Positions 1 to 8,533 are shown, numbered from the stretch's first letter. The stretch: 23,949 nucleotides of DNA from Bacteroidia bacterium (GCA_014376345.1 JACMRS010000129.1:1-23949); one strand, 5' to 3'. Translations and numbers: made by a program. The notes: generated by a model from the sequence alone, not told the origin.

Positions 1-9
1 AAATAGATT

Positions 10-708
10 TTATTTTTTTTGTCTGTAGTGGCCTCCATGATATTCAAGTTTTAACGCATTAACAGCATCTATAACTGCTTTCTTTTCATTCTGTCCATTA
101 GTTTCAAACACACCCCTTACCCTTCTTTGCTTATCAACCAAAACTAGTTTAGTGCTGTGAAAGAAATCCTGATGAGAAGCATCTTCTGCACCTGGTATCC
201 TATAACCATTTTCAGCCAAGTCATATATTTTTCTTTTTGAACCCGTAAGAAACCACCATTTCTGTTGATCATCTTTTACATAAGGAATATGGTAATATTT
301 CTCATAATATTGTTTCATTACTTCAACAGAATCATGATCAGGATCGACAGTAATCGAAATAAATTTCACTTCATCATCCTTTACAAATTCTTTAACAATA
401 TGTTCTGAAATATACCTATTCATAACAGGGCAGGTAGACTGACATGTAGTGAAAAAGAAATTGACAAGATAAATAAAGCTGTCAAGAGTTTTCGGTGTGA
501 CTGTATCTCCAAACTGGTTTGCCAGTTTAAAATTATCTATTGTATGATAAACAGTATCACCATTTTCAATTTCAATTTCATAAAAAATTGGAAGTTTTTG
601 GGAATAATGAACTCCGGTTTTATTGACCATCACCCAGATAATCGGGGCGCCGAGCAATAAAAAAAGAATGATCCCGATAACTAATCCGGAATTCTTTTTT
701 TCTGACAT
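10..708 (-). CDS. Sco1/SenC family copper chaperone for cytochrome oxidase CuA
   Basis: This membrane-anchored thioredoxin-fold protein delivers copper to, or reduces, the CuA site of cytochrome oxidase subunit II on the periplasmic side. The 232-residue product has one N-terminal membrane segment (about residues 9-27) and then the Sco domain. The copper-binding signature CQSTCP gives C89 and C93, and the third ligand is H184 in DFFHST; the spacing of about 90 residues is normal for Sco. Length is normal. It is the last gene of the oxidase operon visible here, starting 8 bases after the subunit IV gene. Its place beside the CuA-bearing subunit II operon fits an assembly role. The complete metal-binding set makes a plain peroxiredoxin-like role unlikely. 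Confidence 0.92.
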   Translation of the reverse strand: MSEKKNSGLVIGIILFLLLGAPIIWVMVNKTGVHYSQKLPIFYEIEIENGDTVYHTIDNFKLANQFGDTVTPKTLDSFIYLVNFFFTTCQSTCPVMNRYISEHIVKEFVKDDEVKFISITVDPDHDSVEVMKQYYEKYYHIPYVKDDQQKWWFLTGSKRKIYDLAENGYRIPGAEDASHQDFFHSTKLVLVDKQRRVRGVFETNGQNEKKAVIDAVNALKLEYHGGHYRQKK

Positions 709-716
709 AAAATTAA

Positions 717-1073
717 TTAATAAGTACTAAGTGCATGTCCTTCATACATCATCCAGGTAATAAACCAAAGGATGAAAACAATAGGCACGAGAACTGTCAT
801 AATAAGATTCGTTTTCTCATTTTTCAGGTGCATAAAAGTTCCTACAATAAAGTAAGCTTTGATAATACCAAAAATGATAAAGAATATATTTTTGTATATT
901 TTAAAATCAGGTGAAACTTTAATGAAATATACAATAAAGTCCATAATTGTGATTACAAGAAGTATCCAGAATTTTTGCCATATTTCCTTTGTTCCATGAT
1001 TTTCGGAATGCGGAATATAGGTTTCAGGAATATATTCGTTCTCTGTAGCGTTGTTGTTGTGCGCGTTGCTCAT
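717..1073 (-). CDS. Cytochrome c oxidase subunit IV (prokaryotic COX4 family)
   Basis: This is the small accessory membrane subunit of the heme-copper oxidase, thought to stabilise the complex. The product is 118 residues with a polar N-terminal tail of about 30 residues and three membrane segments (about 36-51, 62-80 and 91-110). The segment KAYFIVGTFMHLKNEK around residues 72-87 is characteristic of the bacterial COX4_pro/CyoD-like family. It carries no cofactor ligands, as expected. It lies between subunit III (21-base gap) and sco (8-base gap) and is clearly part of the operon. Assignment rests on topology, the motif and context. Confidence 0.85.
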   Translation of the reverse strand: MSNAHNNNATENEYIPETYIPHSENHGTKEIWQKFWILLVITIMDFIVYFIKVSPDFKIYKNIFFIIFGIIKAYFIVGTFMHLKNEKTNLIMTVLVPIVFILWFITWMMYEGHALSTY

Positions 1074-1094
1074 AATAATGAATTGCTGAATTGA

Positions 1095-1844
1095 TTATAT
1101 TAAATAATAGAAAGTGAAAACGAAAACCCATACTAGATCTACAAAGTGCCAGTAAAGACCAACTTTTTCAACCATTTCATAATGTCCTCTTCTTTCGTAA
1201 GTTCCTTTTATGGTATTGATATAAATGATGATATTTAAGACCACACCACTAAATACGTGAAAACCATGGAAACCGGTTACAATAAAGAATAAGGATGCAA
1301 ACGGAACAGGACCGGCCATTCTGTCGACTCCTTCTATCCATGTGTAATGGTGTGCGAAACCTAAACCGGCAGCTTTTATTTTACCGGCCTCTGTCAAACC
1401 GAAAAGATTTTCTCTAAGACTTGCACCTTCACCGATAAACTGAGACCACTCCCAAGCCTGGCAGCTAAGGAACATGATTCCACCTACAATAGTGTAAAGC
1501 ATATACTTTGCTACTTCTTTCTTAGAGTTTCTATGCCCGGCTTCAACAGCAAGAACCATAGTTACTGAACTTCCAATCAGAATGAAAGTCATTAAACTAA
1601 CAAAAAGAAGTGGAAGATTCATTCCATGTGCAAATGGAAAGTGATTAAATACGGTTGACGGATCAGGCCATCCTTCACCATAGCTGAAGCGGATTGCTCC
1701 ATAGCCAATCAGAAGGCACGAAAAAGTGAATGTATCTGAAAGCAAGAAAAGCCACATCATGAGCTTGCCATAACTAACATTAAAAGGTGATCGGCCTCCG
1801 GCCCAAGTTGTTTGTTCGTCGATAATAATGGTGTTGTCAGTCAT
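1095..1844 (-). CDS. ctaE: Cytochrome c oxidase subunit III (first paralogue)
   Basis: This is the integral-membrane subunit III of the aa3-type oxidase; it binds no redox cofactor and supports the stability and proton uptake of subunit I. The 249-residue product opens with SPFNVSYGKLMMWLFLLSD, typical of family openings. It ends with the conserved block GFHGFHVFSGV and the terminal YWHFVDLVWVFVFTFYYL. An extended loop with WEWSQFIGEG and YTWIEGVD sits before the penultimate membrane segments. It is followed 21 bases later by subunit IV and preceded by a second, shorter subunit III gene. Pairs of subunit III genes are common in Bacteroidota oxidase clusters. The C-terminal histidine-rich helices leave little doubt about the family. 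Confidence 0.93.
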   Translation of the reverse strand: MTDNTIIIDEQTTWAGGRSPFNVSYGKLMMWLFLLSDTFTFSCLLIGYGAIRFSYGEGWPDPSTVFNHFPFAHGMNLPLLFVSLMTFILIGSSVTMVLAVEAGHRNSKKEVAKYMLYTIVGGIMFLSCQAWEWSQFIGEGASLRENLFGLTEAGKIKAAGLGFAHHYTWIEGVDRMAGPVPFASLFFIVTGFHGFHVFSGVVLNIIIYINTIKGTYERRGHYEMVEKVGLYWHFVDLVWVFVFTFYYLI

Positions 1845-1865
1845 GTAGATTATACTTACAAGAAA

Positions 1866-2471
1866 TTACTTTGCGAAATAAAGGAAAAGTAACAAATAAA
1901 GCCAAAGAATTCCGAGAAAATGCCAATAAGTTTTACAAATAGTTATAAACAGTAGGTTTTTTTTGTGTATTTTGAGCTTAGCAGACTTAAAAATGCCGGC
2001 AAAAAGCAGACAAATACCAAAAAATATATGAACTACGTGCACTCCAACAAACACATAAACGAAAGATGAGGAGATTTCGTCTGAATTTTCGTTTCTGAAA
2101 AACAATCCTTTACTGATCATTTCCTGAATACCAAACCATTGGGAAAGGCAGAATGCAAGAGCAAGTATCATTGTGATTGTAAACAATGCAGGTAATATAT
2201 TGATATTATCCTTTTTAGCAGCTTGAAAAGCCCATTCAATGAATACGCTGGTGAGAATAACAATTCCTCCGCTAAGCCAAAATTCTAATGGCAAAGCAAA
2301 TTCTTTCCAGTTATTGTTAAGTTGTCCATCTGTTTGGTGAACAATATAAGCACTGCAAAAAGCAGCAAACAACATTATGCTTGCTACAATAAGTAGCCAT
2401 ACAGTAAACAATGCCGGATTAATAACCGGAACCTGCTTTTGATTATTTGGAATTTGAATTGAATTAGCCAT
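1866..2471 (-). CDS. Cytochrome c oxidase subunit III-like protein (second paralogue)
   Basis: This is a second heme-copper oxidase subunit III homologue, 201 residues with about five membrane segments, so shorter than its neighbour. Family marks are GGIVILTSVFIEWAF in the middle, the histidine-containing helix GVHVVHIFFGI and the C-terminal TYWHFLGILWLYLLLF. The usual WHFVD is WHFLG here, as in the shorter paralogue of other Bacteroidota clusters (from memory). Its start codon overlaps the end of ctaB by 8 bases, so translation is probably coupled. The two proteins may both be present in the complex; the sequence cannot say whether they are alternatives. Confidence 0.9.
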   Translation of the reverse strand: MANSIQIPNNQKQVPVINPALFTVWLLIVASIMLFAAFCSAYIVHQTDGQLNNNWKEFALPLEFWLSGGIVILTSVFIEWAFQAAKKDNINILPALFTITMILALAFCLSQWFGIQEMISKGLFFRNENSDEISSSFVYVFVGVHVVHIFFGICLLFAGIFKSAKLKIHKKNLLFITICKTYWHFLGILWLYLLLFLYFAK

Positions 2472-3381
2472 AATATGGATTGAATAAATAGCTGCTTAGT
2501 AATAAAGGCATATAAAAAAAGGAGGCGAACATTAATTTTTTCGCTTCTTTAATTTCGAGTGTTTGAAAAAGCCTGAGGGCCCGGTATGCAAAATATCCTC
2601 CATAAATTAAAACAACAAAAGGAGTTACAATATTGCCGAATACATCCGGAAAATAAAACCAAGGAAGCATACTTACAACTAATAGTATAACTGTATACCA
2701 AACTGTTTGCAAGGCACTGTTTTTATTTCTACCACCTGAAGAAGGCAATAAAAAATAACCGGCTTTTTCATAATCATCATGAAGAATCCATGCAATTGCC
2801 CAAAAATGAGGAAATTGCCAGAAAAACTGAATGCAAAATAATAAGTATGCTATCGGATCAAGCGTTCCGGAAACTGCTACCCAACCAATTACTGGTGGAA
2901 TAGCACCTGGAATTGCACCAACAAATACAGAAATTGAAGTATGTCTTTTTAATGGTGTGTAAGCCATGGTGTATATAACCAATGCAAACAGACCGAGCCA
3001 GGCGCAGGTTGCATTTAAAGCTAAACCAAGAATAAGAATACCGGCAAAACCCGCAATGGCACAGAATATTGCCGCATTAATTACACTGATTCTGTTATTA
3101 ACCAAAGGGCGGTTTGATGTGCGTGACATCTTTGCATCAAAATCAATCTCAATAATCTGATTGATTCCATTTGAAGCACCGGTAACCAAAAATCCTCCGA
3201 TAACAACTGCAAGTAATTCAACAACACTAAAAGTTGTCTCCGGAAATCTTAAAATACCTAAAATATAACCAAGCGCAGCAGTAATTAAAACAGAATTAGT
3301 AAGCCCCACTTTTACAAGCTGGAGATAATCCTTATAAGATGCTTTGATAACTTCGTGATTTATTAACTGATCCTCTTCCAA
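2464..3381 (-). CDS. ctaB: Protoheme IX farnesyltransferase (heme O synthase)
   Basis: This UbiA-type membrane prenyltransferase adds a farnesyl group from farnesyl diphosphate to heme B, giving heme O, the precursor of heme A. The 305-residue product has about eight or nine membrane segments. The first prenyl-diphosphate motif is around residues 74-88: N74, E78 and D82, followed by KMSRTSNRPL. The second region includes YTPLKRHTSIS and FWQFPHFWAIAW, followed by DDYEKAGYFLLP. The first motif has Gln and Glu in place of two Asp of the strict NDxxDxxxD form. It lies between ctaA, 2 bases upstream, and the second subunit III gene, which it overlaps by 8 bases, so both heme A enzymes are made with the oxidase. 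Confidence 0.95.
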   Translation of the reverse strand: MEEDQLINHEVIKASYKDYLQLVKVGLTNSVLITAALGYILGILRFPETTFSVVELLAVVIGGFLVTGASNGINQIIEIDFDAKMSRTSNRPLVNNRISVINAAIFCAIAGFAGILILGLALNATCAWLGLFALVIYTMAYTPLKRHTSISVFVGAIPGAIPPVIGWVAVSGTLDPIAYLLFCIQFFWQFPHFWAIAWILHDDYEKAGYFLLPSSGGRNKNSALQTVWYTVILLVVSMLPWFYFPDVFGNIVTPFVVLIYGGYFAYRALRLFQTLEIKEAKKLMFASFFYMPLLLSSYLFNPYYG

Positions 3382-3383
3382 AT

Positions 3384-4421
3384 TCAGCGCATTTGTGTCT
3401 TAAAAAGCGCGATGCAAAGATACATCTGAATTCCGAAAACCACACTACCAAAAAAGATATGACTTACCTGAGAAAATGAAGGAAAATGCAGATTAATATT
3501 TAATACGCCTGTGATATATTGAAATGCTAAAACTATCGGTATTAATGCAAAAAGTCTGAAGACACTTTTAGCGGGATGCTTAGAATAAATATAAACTGCA
3601 AGTGCAATATTTGCAATGATTATTGCAATAGCAAGAAACCAATGATAATTAAAAACAGGTTGCAACCCTTCAATATTTGTTTTTGTACCATGATAAAGAT
3701 CAGCTTTCCTTATTAGCCCGTCTGTTTTTGCTCTTAAAGTTGTTCCAAAATAAAGCTGCAACATCGTTAAAACAGTCAAAAAAAGTAAAGATAATTTAGT
3801 GGAAGCTACTGATAAATATTTCGAAAAATCATCCGTTTTATAAACTGCAAGCATCAATAATATTATTGCAAGATAAGCTGCGAGATAATGCAGCGAAACC
3901 AAGCCTGGAAGCAAATTGGTGGCAACTACAATTGACCCGAGCCAACCGTTAAATATGATCATAACGACTCCTGAAACTACCAGCCAGAATCTCGATTTTT
4001 GTTTGCTGAAAAACTTAAATGATGTTATCATATAAGCCAGTGCAAACAATCCTGTCAGTGCTCCAAAAAGTCTGTTAATCCATTCAATTTTTGCTTTTAA
4101 AGGATTAAATGATTCCGGCATATAGAGTTCGGGATCATTTTTAATAGTTTTAGCCTTTTCATGCATACCAAGTTTTTCAAGAAGTGCAGAAAACCTTTCT
4201 ACCTTCTGAATTCTTTTGGCAAGATAAATATCCCTATAATTAACAGGCAATTCAGATTGGTTTGAAGGTGGAACATAATTTCCAAAACATTTCGGCCAGT
4301 CGGGACATCCCATTCCGGAACCGGTGCTTCTTACAAAACCTCCAAGGAGTATTAAAAAGAAAACCGACAATATGGTTAAAATACCATAATTCCGGTTTGC
4401 TTTTGCTGAGAACAGGTTCAT
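3384..4421 (-). CDS. ctaA: Heme A synthase (COX15/CtaA family)
   Basis: This membrane hydroxylase converts heme O to heme A by oxidising the C8 methyl group. The 345-residue product shows the family's opening GGFVRSTGSGMGCPDWPKC with the cysteine pair C39/C45 in the first external loop. Candidate heme-ligating histidines are H178 (SLHYLA), H260 (YHWF) and H321 (SQVSHIFFGS). The family's usual E-x-x-H-R motif reads EWINR here (residues 113-117), with Asn at the usual His position. It is followed 2 bases later by ctaB, and ctaD ends 27 bases upstream. The family call is firm; the effect of the Asn is discussed as a finding. Confidence 0.93.
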   Translation of the reverse strand: MNLFSAKANRNYGILTILSVFFLILLGGFVRSTGSGMGCPDWPKCFGNYVPPSNQSELPVNYRDIYLAKRIQKVERFSALLEKLGMHEKAKTIKNDPELYMPESFNPLKAKIEWINRLFGALTGLFALAYMITSFKFFSKQKSRFWLVVSGVVMIIFNGWLGSIVVATNLLPGLVSLHYLAAYLAIILLMLAVYKTDDFSKYLSVASTKLSLLFLTVLTMLQLYFGTTLRAKTDGLIRKADLYHGTKTNIEGLQPVFNYHWFLAIAIIIANIALAVYIYSKHPAKSVFRLFALIPIVLAFQYITGVLNINLHFPSFSQVSHIFFGSVVFGIQMYLCIALFKTQMR

Positions 4422-4448
4422 ATCTAATCCCTGTTTAAAATTTTGTAA

Positions 4449-6353
4449 TTATGCACGTTTAAAGCTAAAAAGCCTTGAGAACGATGTAAAGAAAACTGTT
4501 GCAGGCTTTTCAGCTACTGGAATTTCTTTTCTTACAGGTGTTGGAAGGATATACCCATGATCATCTACATGTTCATTATCATTACCAGGGATGTGCTGAG
4601 GATAAAAATCCTCCTCTCTGTCCGGACGGCTATATTCATAAGCTCCTCTGTAAACAGTAGGAATTGCTCCCGGCCAGTTTCCATGAAGGTGTTTAACCGG
4701 TGCAGTCCACTCAAGCGTATTAGACTCCCAAGGATTCTGAACAGCTTTTTTACCCTTAAAAATAGAATAAAAGAAATTATAAAGAAACAGAATCTGAGCA
4801 AGTGCTCCGATAATTGCAGAAACAGTAATCAGAACATTTACATCCATCCAGACTCCAAATTCAGGAATCAGTGTAAACTGGTAGTACCTTCTTGGCACGC
4901 CGGCTAACCCCATAAAGTGCATTGGAAAAAATACCATATAAGCAGCTATAAATGTAAACCAGAAGTGAAAATAACCAAGTGTGTTATTCATCATTTTACC
5001 AAACATTCTCGGAAACCAATGATAAATACCCGACATCATTCCGAAAATTGCTGCGCTACCCATTACTAAGTGGAAGTGAGCTACTACAAAATAGGTATCA
5101 TGAAGATTAATATCCAAAGCCGAATTACCAAGATAAATACCCGTTAAACCTCCTGAAATAAAGAAAGATACTAGTCCTATAGCAAAAAGCATAGCAGGAG
5201 TAAAACGTATATTTCCTTTCCACAAAGTAGCTATATAATTAAAGGTTTTAACTGCAGAAGGAACTGCAATAATTAACGTTACATACATAAATACCGTTCC
5301 GAGGAATGGATTCATTCCCGTTATAAACATGTGATGCCCCCATACAATGAATGAAAGGAAAGCAATTGCCATAAGAGAAATCACCATGGCAGTATATCCA
5401 AAAATCGGTTTGCGAGCATTTGTTGCGATTACCTCAGAGGTAATTCCTAATGCAGGCAAAAGGATAATATAAACCTCAGGGTGACCAAGGAACCAGAATA
5501 AATGCTGATAAAGAATAGGACTTCCTCCAACATTAGTTAAAGCACCAATACCTTGCAGATAAATATCGCTCAAGTAGAAACTTGTACCAAAACTTCTGTC
5601 AAATATAAGAAACAATGCGCCTCCAAGAAGTACAGGGAAAGAAAGTACACCCAGAATTGCTGTGAAGAAAAACGCCCAAAGTGTTAATGGCATTCTGTTC
5701 ATGCTCATACCTTTGGTTCGCATATTCAGAATTGTACTGATATAATTGATACCTCCTAAAAGAGAAGATACAATGAAAAAAACAATAGCCAAAAGCCATA
5801 AAGTTGTACCTAATCCTGATCCTGGCATTGCTTTAGGCAATGCGCTCAGTGGAGGATATACTGTCCAGCCTGAAGATGCAGGACCGGTTTCGATAAAGAA
5901 AGATGATAAAAGTGTAACTGAAGAAATAAAGAAAAACCAGTATGAAAGCATGTTCATAAATGGAGATGCCATATCTCTTGCACCTACCTGTAAAGGAATA
6001 AGAAGATTACTGAAAGTACCACTTAATCCTGCAGTTAGTACATAAAACACCATGATTGTTCCATGTATGGTAACTAGTGCCATGTAAAAGTTTGGATCAA
6101 GTTTACCATCTTTAGCCCATGTTCCAAGAATGGTTTCCATAAAGCCAAATGATTGATCGGGCCATGCCAGCTGCAGCCGGAAAAGCACTGACATAAACAT
6201 TCCAAGACAGCCCATAATGATACCAGTTATTAAAAACTGTTTAGATATCATTTTATGGTCGGTACTGAAAATGTATTTTCTTACAAAAGATGGCTCCTGA
6301 TGCTCGTGTGCATCATGGTTAGCGTGTCCTGTTTGTATGGTTGCTGTACTCAT
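4449..6353 (-). CDS. ctaD: Cytochrome c oxidase subunit I
   Basis: This is the catalytic core of the oxidase, holding low-spin heme a and the heme a3-CuB centre that reduces O2 and pumps protons. All ligands are visible in the 634 residues. H97 (TIHGT) and H428 bind heme a, H426 (VVAHFH) binds heme a3, and H291, H340 and H341 bind CuB. The GHPEVY block gives the D-channel glutamate E293 and the H291-Y295 cross-link pair. K369 (AVPSAVK) matches the K-channel lysine, so this is an A1-type enzyme. Twelve or so membrane segments are present, with a hydrophilic C-terminal tail from about residue 565. It starts 36 bases after ctaC and precedes ctaA. Confidence 0.97.
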   Translation of the reverse strand: MSTATIQTGHANHDAHEHQEPSFVRKYIFSTDHKMISKQFLITGIIMGCLGMFMSVLFRLQLAWPDQSFGFMETILGTWAKDGKLDPNFYMALVTIHGTIMVFYVLTAGLSGTFSNLLIPLQVGARDMASPFMNMLSYWFFFISSVTLLSSFFIETGPASSGWTVYPPLSALPKAMPGSGLGTTLWLLAIVFFIVSSLLGGINYISTILNMRTKGMSMNRMPLTLWAFFFTAILGVLSFPVLLGGALFLIFDRSFGTSFYLSDIYLQGIGALTNVGGSPILYQHLFWFLGHPEVYIILLPALGITSEVIATNARKPIFGYTAMVISLMAIAFLSFIVWGHHMFITGMNPFLGTVFMYVTLIIAVPSAVKTFNYIATLWKGNIRFTPAMLFAIGLVSFFISGGLTGIYLGNSALDINLHDTYFVVAHFHLVMGSAAIFGMMSGIYHWFPRMFGKMMNNTLGYFHFWFTFIAAYMVFFPMHFMGLAGVPRRYYQFTLIPEFGVWMDVNVLITVSAIIGALAQILFLYNFFYSIFKGKKAVQNPWESNTLEWTAPVKHLHGNWPGAIPTVYRGAYEYSRPDREEDFYPQHIPGNDNEHVDDHGYILPTPVRKEIPVAEKPATVFFTSFSRLFSFKRA

Positions 6354-6389
6354 TTAATATGTTGTAATTTTTAAAGAAAAATATTAAAA

Positions 6390-7925
6390 TTATCTTGAAG
6401 TTAGTCTTTGTAATTTATTAACCGGTAATGAATCTAATCGCATTTGCGTTGTATCAGAAGGCAAACTTACAGGAACAGCCATCGGAGCCGCTTCTTTTCC
6501 AAATGCTGTTTTTTGAGATTGCATCCAGGTATTATAAGCTGATTCGCTTTCAATAATTACTTTAATCTTCATATTATAGTGGGATGTCCCGCAGATTTTA
6601 TTGCAATAAAGATAATAATCAAAAGTATTATCATTCTTTTCAGAGCGAATTTTAGTGGTAGATTTCGTAGGTGTAAATGTAAACTGAGTCATCATTCCAG
6701 GTACAACGTTCATCTGAACCCTGAAATAAGGTAAGAAAGCGCTGTGAATAATATCTCTTGAACGGAAAATAAATGTAACAGGTCTGTTTTCAATCAAGTG
6801 AATTTCTGTAGAAATAACATCATCGTCAGCTGCATTATTAAACATAGTTGCAAAAACTGTTTTATTATCTTCAATTGCTTTCATCCTTTCAAGCTGCTTG
6901 GATTTACGTCTTATCGACTCTTCAAGTTCATCTTTTACTTCACCTGAAACAATACGTGCAATCTCTTTATCCGTAATCACTACATTAGTTCTGTCTGCAA
7001 GTCCTTTGTATAACTCAAGCTGGATGCGCAGTTGCGATAAAGATGAATTAAGGTCTTTTAGAGCTTTCCTATCATTCATTATTGCTGTGTCAAGCTCCAG
7101 CTTAAGTTTTTCAACTTCAGATTTCACTGCAATTCCCAATGGATTGGCACCTGATATATATTTATAATCTGCAGCTCCTAAAATTTTATCTGCTCCGGCA
7201 TACCTTGCTTTCCAACCAAACTGATATGCGAAGATTTCAATATTTTGCGATTTGCTTTTATCTGCATTATAAGTAATTGCTCTCCACGTCTGGTGACCTT
7301 TCAATACAAGAAATGTTAGAACTATTGCCGGAATCAATGTCCAGAAAACCTCTAACTTATTATTATGAGCATGATAAACCGCTTTTCTATTCGGTGATTT
7401 TGCGTATTTGAAAGAAAACCAGAACAATAATGCCTGTGTAATTACAAAAACTATCATTGTCAGAATAAGTGTAACATTAAACATGCTGTCATACTCGACA
7501 CCGTGTTCTGAACTTGAATTCCTTAATAAAGTATATTTACCATGGTGTGAAAACTCCCAATACACCCCAATAAACCCGAGTATAAGGAAGATTATCATTA
7601 TATACTTATTAACATTATTTCCGCTCAGATTCTCTTTACCGCTTAGTCTTGCAGCAAGTCCTGAAATATCAAACACATTTGCAATTACTAAAACCACCAA
7701 TAAAACAAAAATTGCTATAGACCAGTTAATGTTAGAAGACAGTGTCTGTTCAGTTGTTTGAACCTTTACAGGCTCAAATTTATCATCCCCTACTCCAAAC
7801 CATGCAGCCGACTGAACAACAGTTGATGGACTAGCAATGTCGTAAACTTTGTTGAATGCAATAAACGCAGCAAACAGCATAAAAGCTCCAACTGCGAGCA
7901 TTAAAAATTTTTTATTTTTTATCAT
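6390..7925 (-). CDS. ctaC: Cytochrome c oxidase subunit II with an enlarged CuA domain
   Basis: This subunit takes electrons from cytochrome c at the binuclear CuA site and passes them to heme a. The 511 residues include hydrophobic segments at about 8-28, 66-85, 107-123, 150-171 and 193-209; the extra N-terminal ones are usual in Bacteroidota. CuA ligands are H394 (DIIHSAFLP), C441, C445, H449 and M452 in CNKICGTSHYNM. The residue that binds through its backbone carbonyl is Lys, not the common Glu. Between the start of the cupredoxin domain (AYQFGWKARY, 233-242) and its ligand half lies a highly charged helical stretch, about 265-355, that makes the protein roughly 100 residues longer than usual. 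It is the first gene of the operon, behind a good promoter. Confidence 0.95.
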   Translation of the reverse strand: MIKNKKFLMLAVGAFMLFAAFIAFNKVYDIASPSTVVQSAAWFGVGDDKFEPVKVQTTEQTLSSNINWSIAIFVLLVVLVIANVFDISGLAARLSGKENLSGNNVNKYIMIIFLILGFIGVYWEFSHHGKYTLLRNSSSEHGVEYDSMFNVTLILTMIVFVITQALLFWFSFKYAKSPNRKAVYHAHNNKLEVFWTLIPAIVLTFLVLKGHQTWRAITYNADKSKSQNIEIFAYQFGWKARYAGADKILGAADYKYISGANPLGIAVKSEVEKLKLELDTAIMNDRKALKDLNSSLSQLRIQLELYKGLADRTNVVITDKEIARIVSGEVKDELEESIRRKSKQLERMKAIEDNKTVFATMFNNAADDDVISTEIHLIENRPVTFIFRSRDIIHSAFLPYFRVQMNVVPGMMTQFTFTPTKSTTKIRSEKNDNTFDYYLYCNKICGTSHYNMKIKVIIESESAYNTWMQSQKTAFGKEAAPMAVPVSLPSDTTQMRLDSLPVNKLQRLTSR

Positions 7926-7981
7926 TTAATGATTCCGTTTTAAAAAAATGTTTTTGAACAGCAATTCTAGTATTTCAACCG

Positions 7982-8014
7982 CAAATTTATTTATAATTTC
8001 AGATTAATATCAAA
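7982..8014 (-). promoter_or_regulatory. Bacteroidota-type promoter of the cytochrome oxidase operon
   Basis: Read on the minus strand, TTTG (8011-8014) is followed after 21 bases by TAAATTTG (7982-7989). This matches the -33/-7 consensus of the primary sigma factor in Bacteroidota (TTTG, 19-21 bases, TAnnTTTG). It would leave a leader of about 50 bases before the ctaC start at 7925. It is the only good match in the 259-base gap upstream of ctaC, and the terminator of hpf lies farther upstream, so the operon appears to be transcribed on its own. Confidence 0.6.
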
Positions 8015-8118
8015 TTTTTTAACTCTTTTTTCAACGTATTTGAAAATAAAAAAAAACTAAACAGAAAAGCAGGGCAGATTATTCGACTAATATGACCTGA
8101 AATCCCAATAAATATGGC

Positions 8119-8159
8119 AAAAACGGCTACACAATATTTTAAAAAATATTCCATAACCG
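8119..8159 (-). terminator. Probable rho-independent terminator after hpf
   Basis: On the minus strand an imperfect hairpin with CGG/CCG at its base and an eight-pair AATATTTT/AAAATATT upper stem (8124-8159) is followed by a run of five T (8119-8123). It begins about 25 bases after the hpf stop codon. The mid-stem mismatches weaken the call. It would separate the rpsU-xerC-hpf transcript from the oxidase operon promoter. Confidence 0.5.
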
Positions 8160-8184
8160 CTTAAAAAAAAATATTTATTTATGC

Positions 8185-8496
8185 TCAGTTGTTAGCGCTT
8201 CTTGACTTTAAAGAGTCCTTATATTTAACTAATTGACTTTTTAATGCTTCAACGGCGATATCAGTTGCTGCTTCAAAAGTTTTATCCTTATGAGAAACAA
8301 ATAATGACTGACTTGGTACATTTAGCTTAATTTCAAGTACTTTATTGTCTTTATCATCTGCTTTTTCAACTTTAAGATAAACTACTGCTTGTATAATTTT
8401 GTCATAAAAATGATCCAGCTTCTCAAGCTTTTGTTCAATAAATGTAAGTAGTTTGTGATCAGCTTTGAAATTTGTGTTTTGAAAATCGATTGTCAT
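8185..8496 (-). CDS. hpf: Short-type ribosome hibernation-promoting factor (RaiA/HPF family)
   Basis: This protein binds the 30S subunit near the decoding centre in stationary phase and inactivates ribosomes. The 103-residue product is a complete short-type HPF domain: an opening beta strand (TIDFQNTNFKADHKL), a helix (LLTFIEQKLEKLDHFYDKI), a central sheet, and the closing helix TDIAVEALKSQLVKYKDSL. The C-terminal dimerisation domain of long HPF is absent. It follows xerC by 37 bases, with rpsU upstream; this trio is a familiar Bacteroidota gene group. A hairpin terminator lies just downstream. Confidence 0.9.
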   Translation of the reverse strand: MTIDFQNTNFKADHKLLTFIEQKLEKLDHFYDKIIQAVVYLKVEKADDKDNKVLEIKLNVPSQSLFVSHKDKTFEAATDIAVEALKSQLVKYKDSLKSRSANN

Positions 8497-8533
8497 AATT
8501 TTAAATAATTTAATGTTTAGAGAAATATAAAAT

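Noticed and set aside
4565..4907. Long open frames on both strands inside ctaD and similar ones inside other genes
   Set aside because: They lie within confidently identified genes in other frames, have no homologue-like features and are expected shadows.
7926..8184. Possible tRNA or small RNA gene in the gap upstream of ctaC
   Set aside because: No cloverleaf, T-loop sequence or CCA-type end was seen. The only structure is the hairpin explained as the hpf terminator.
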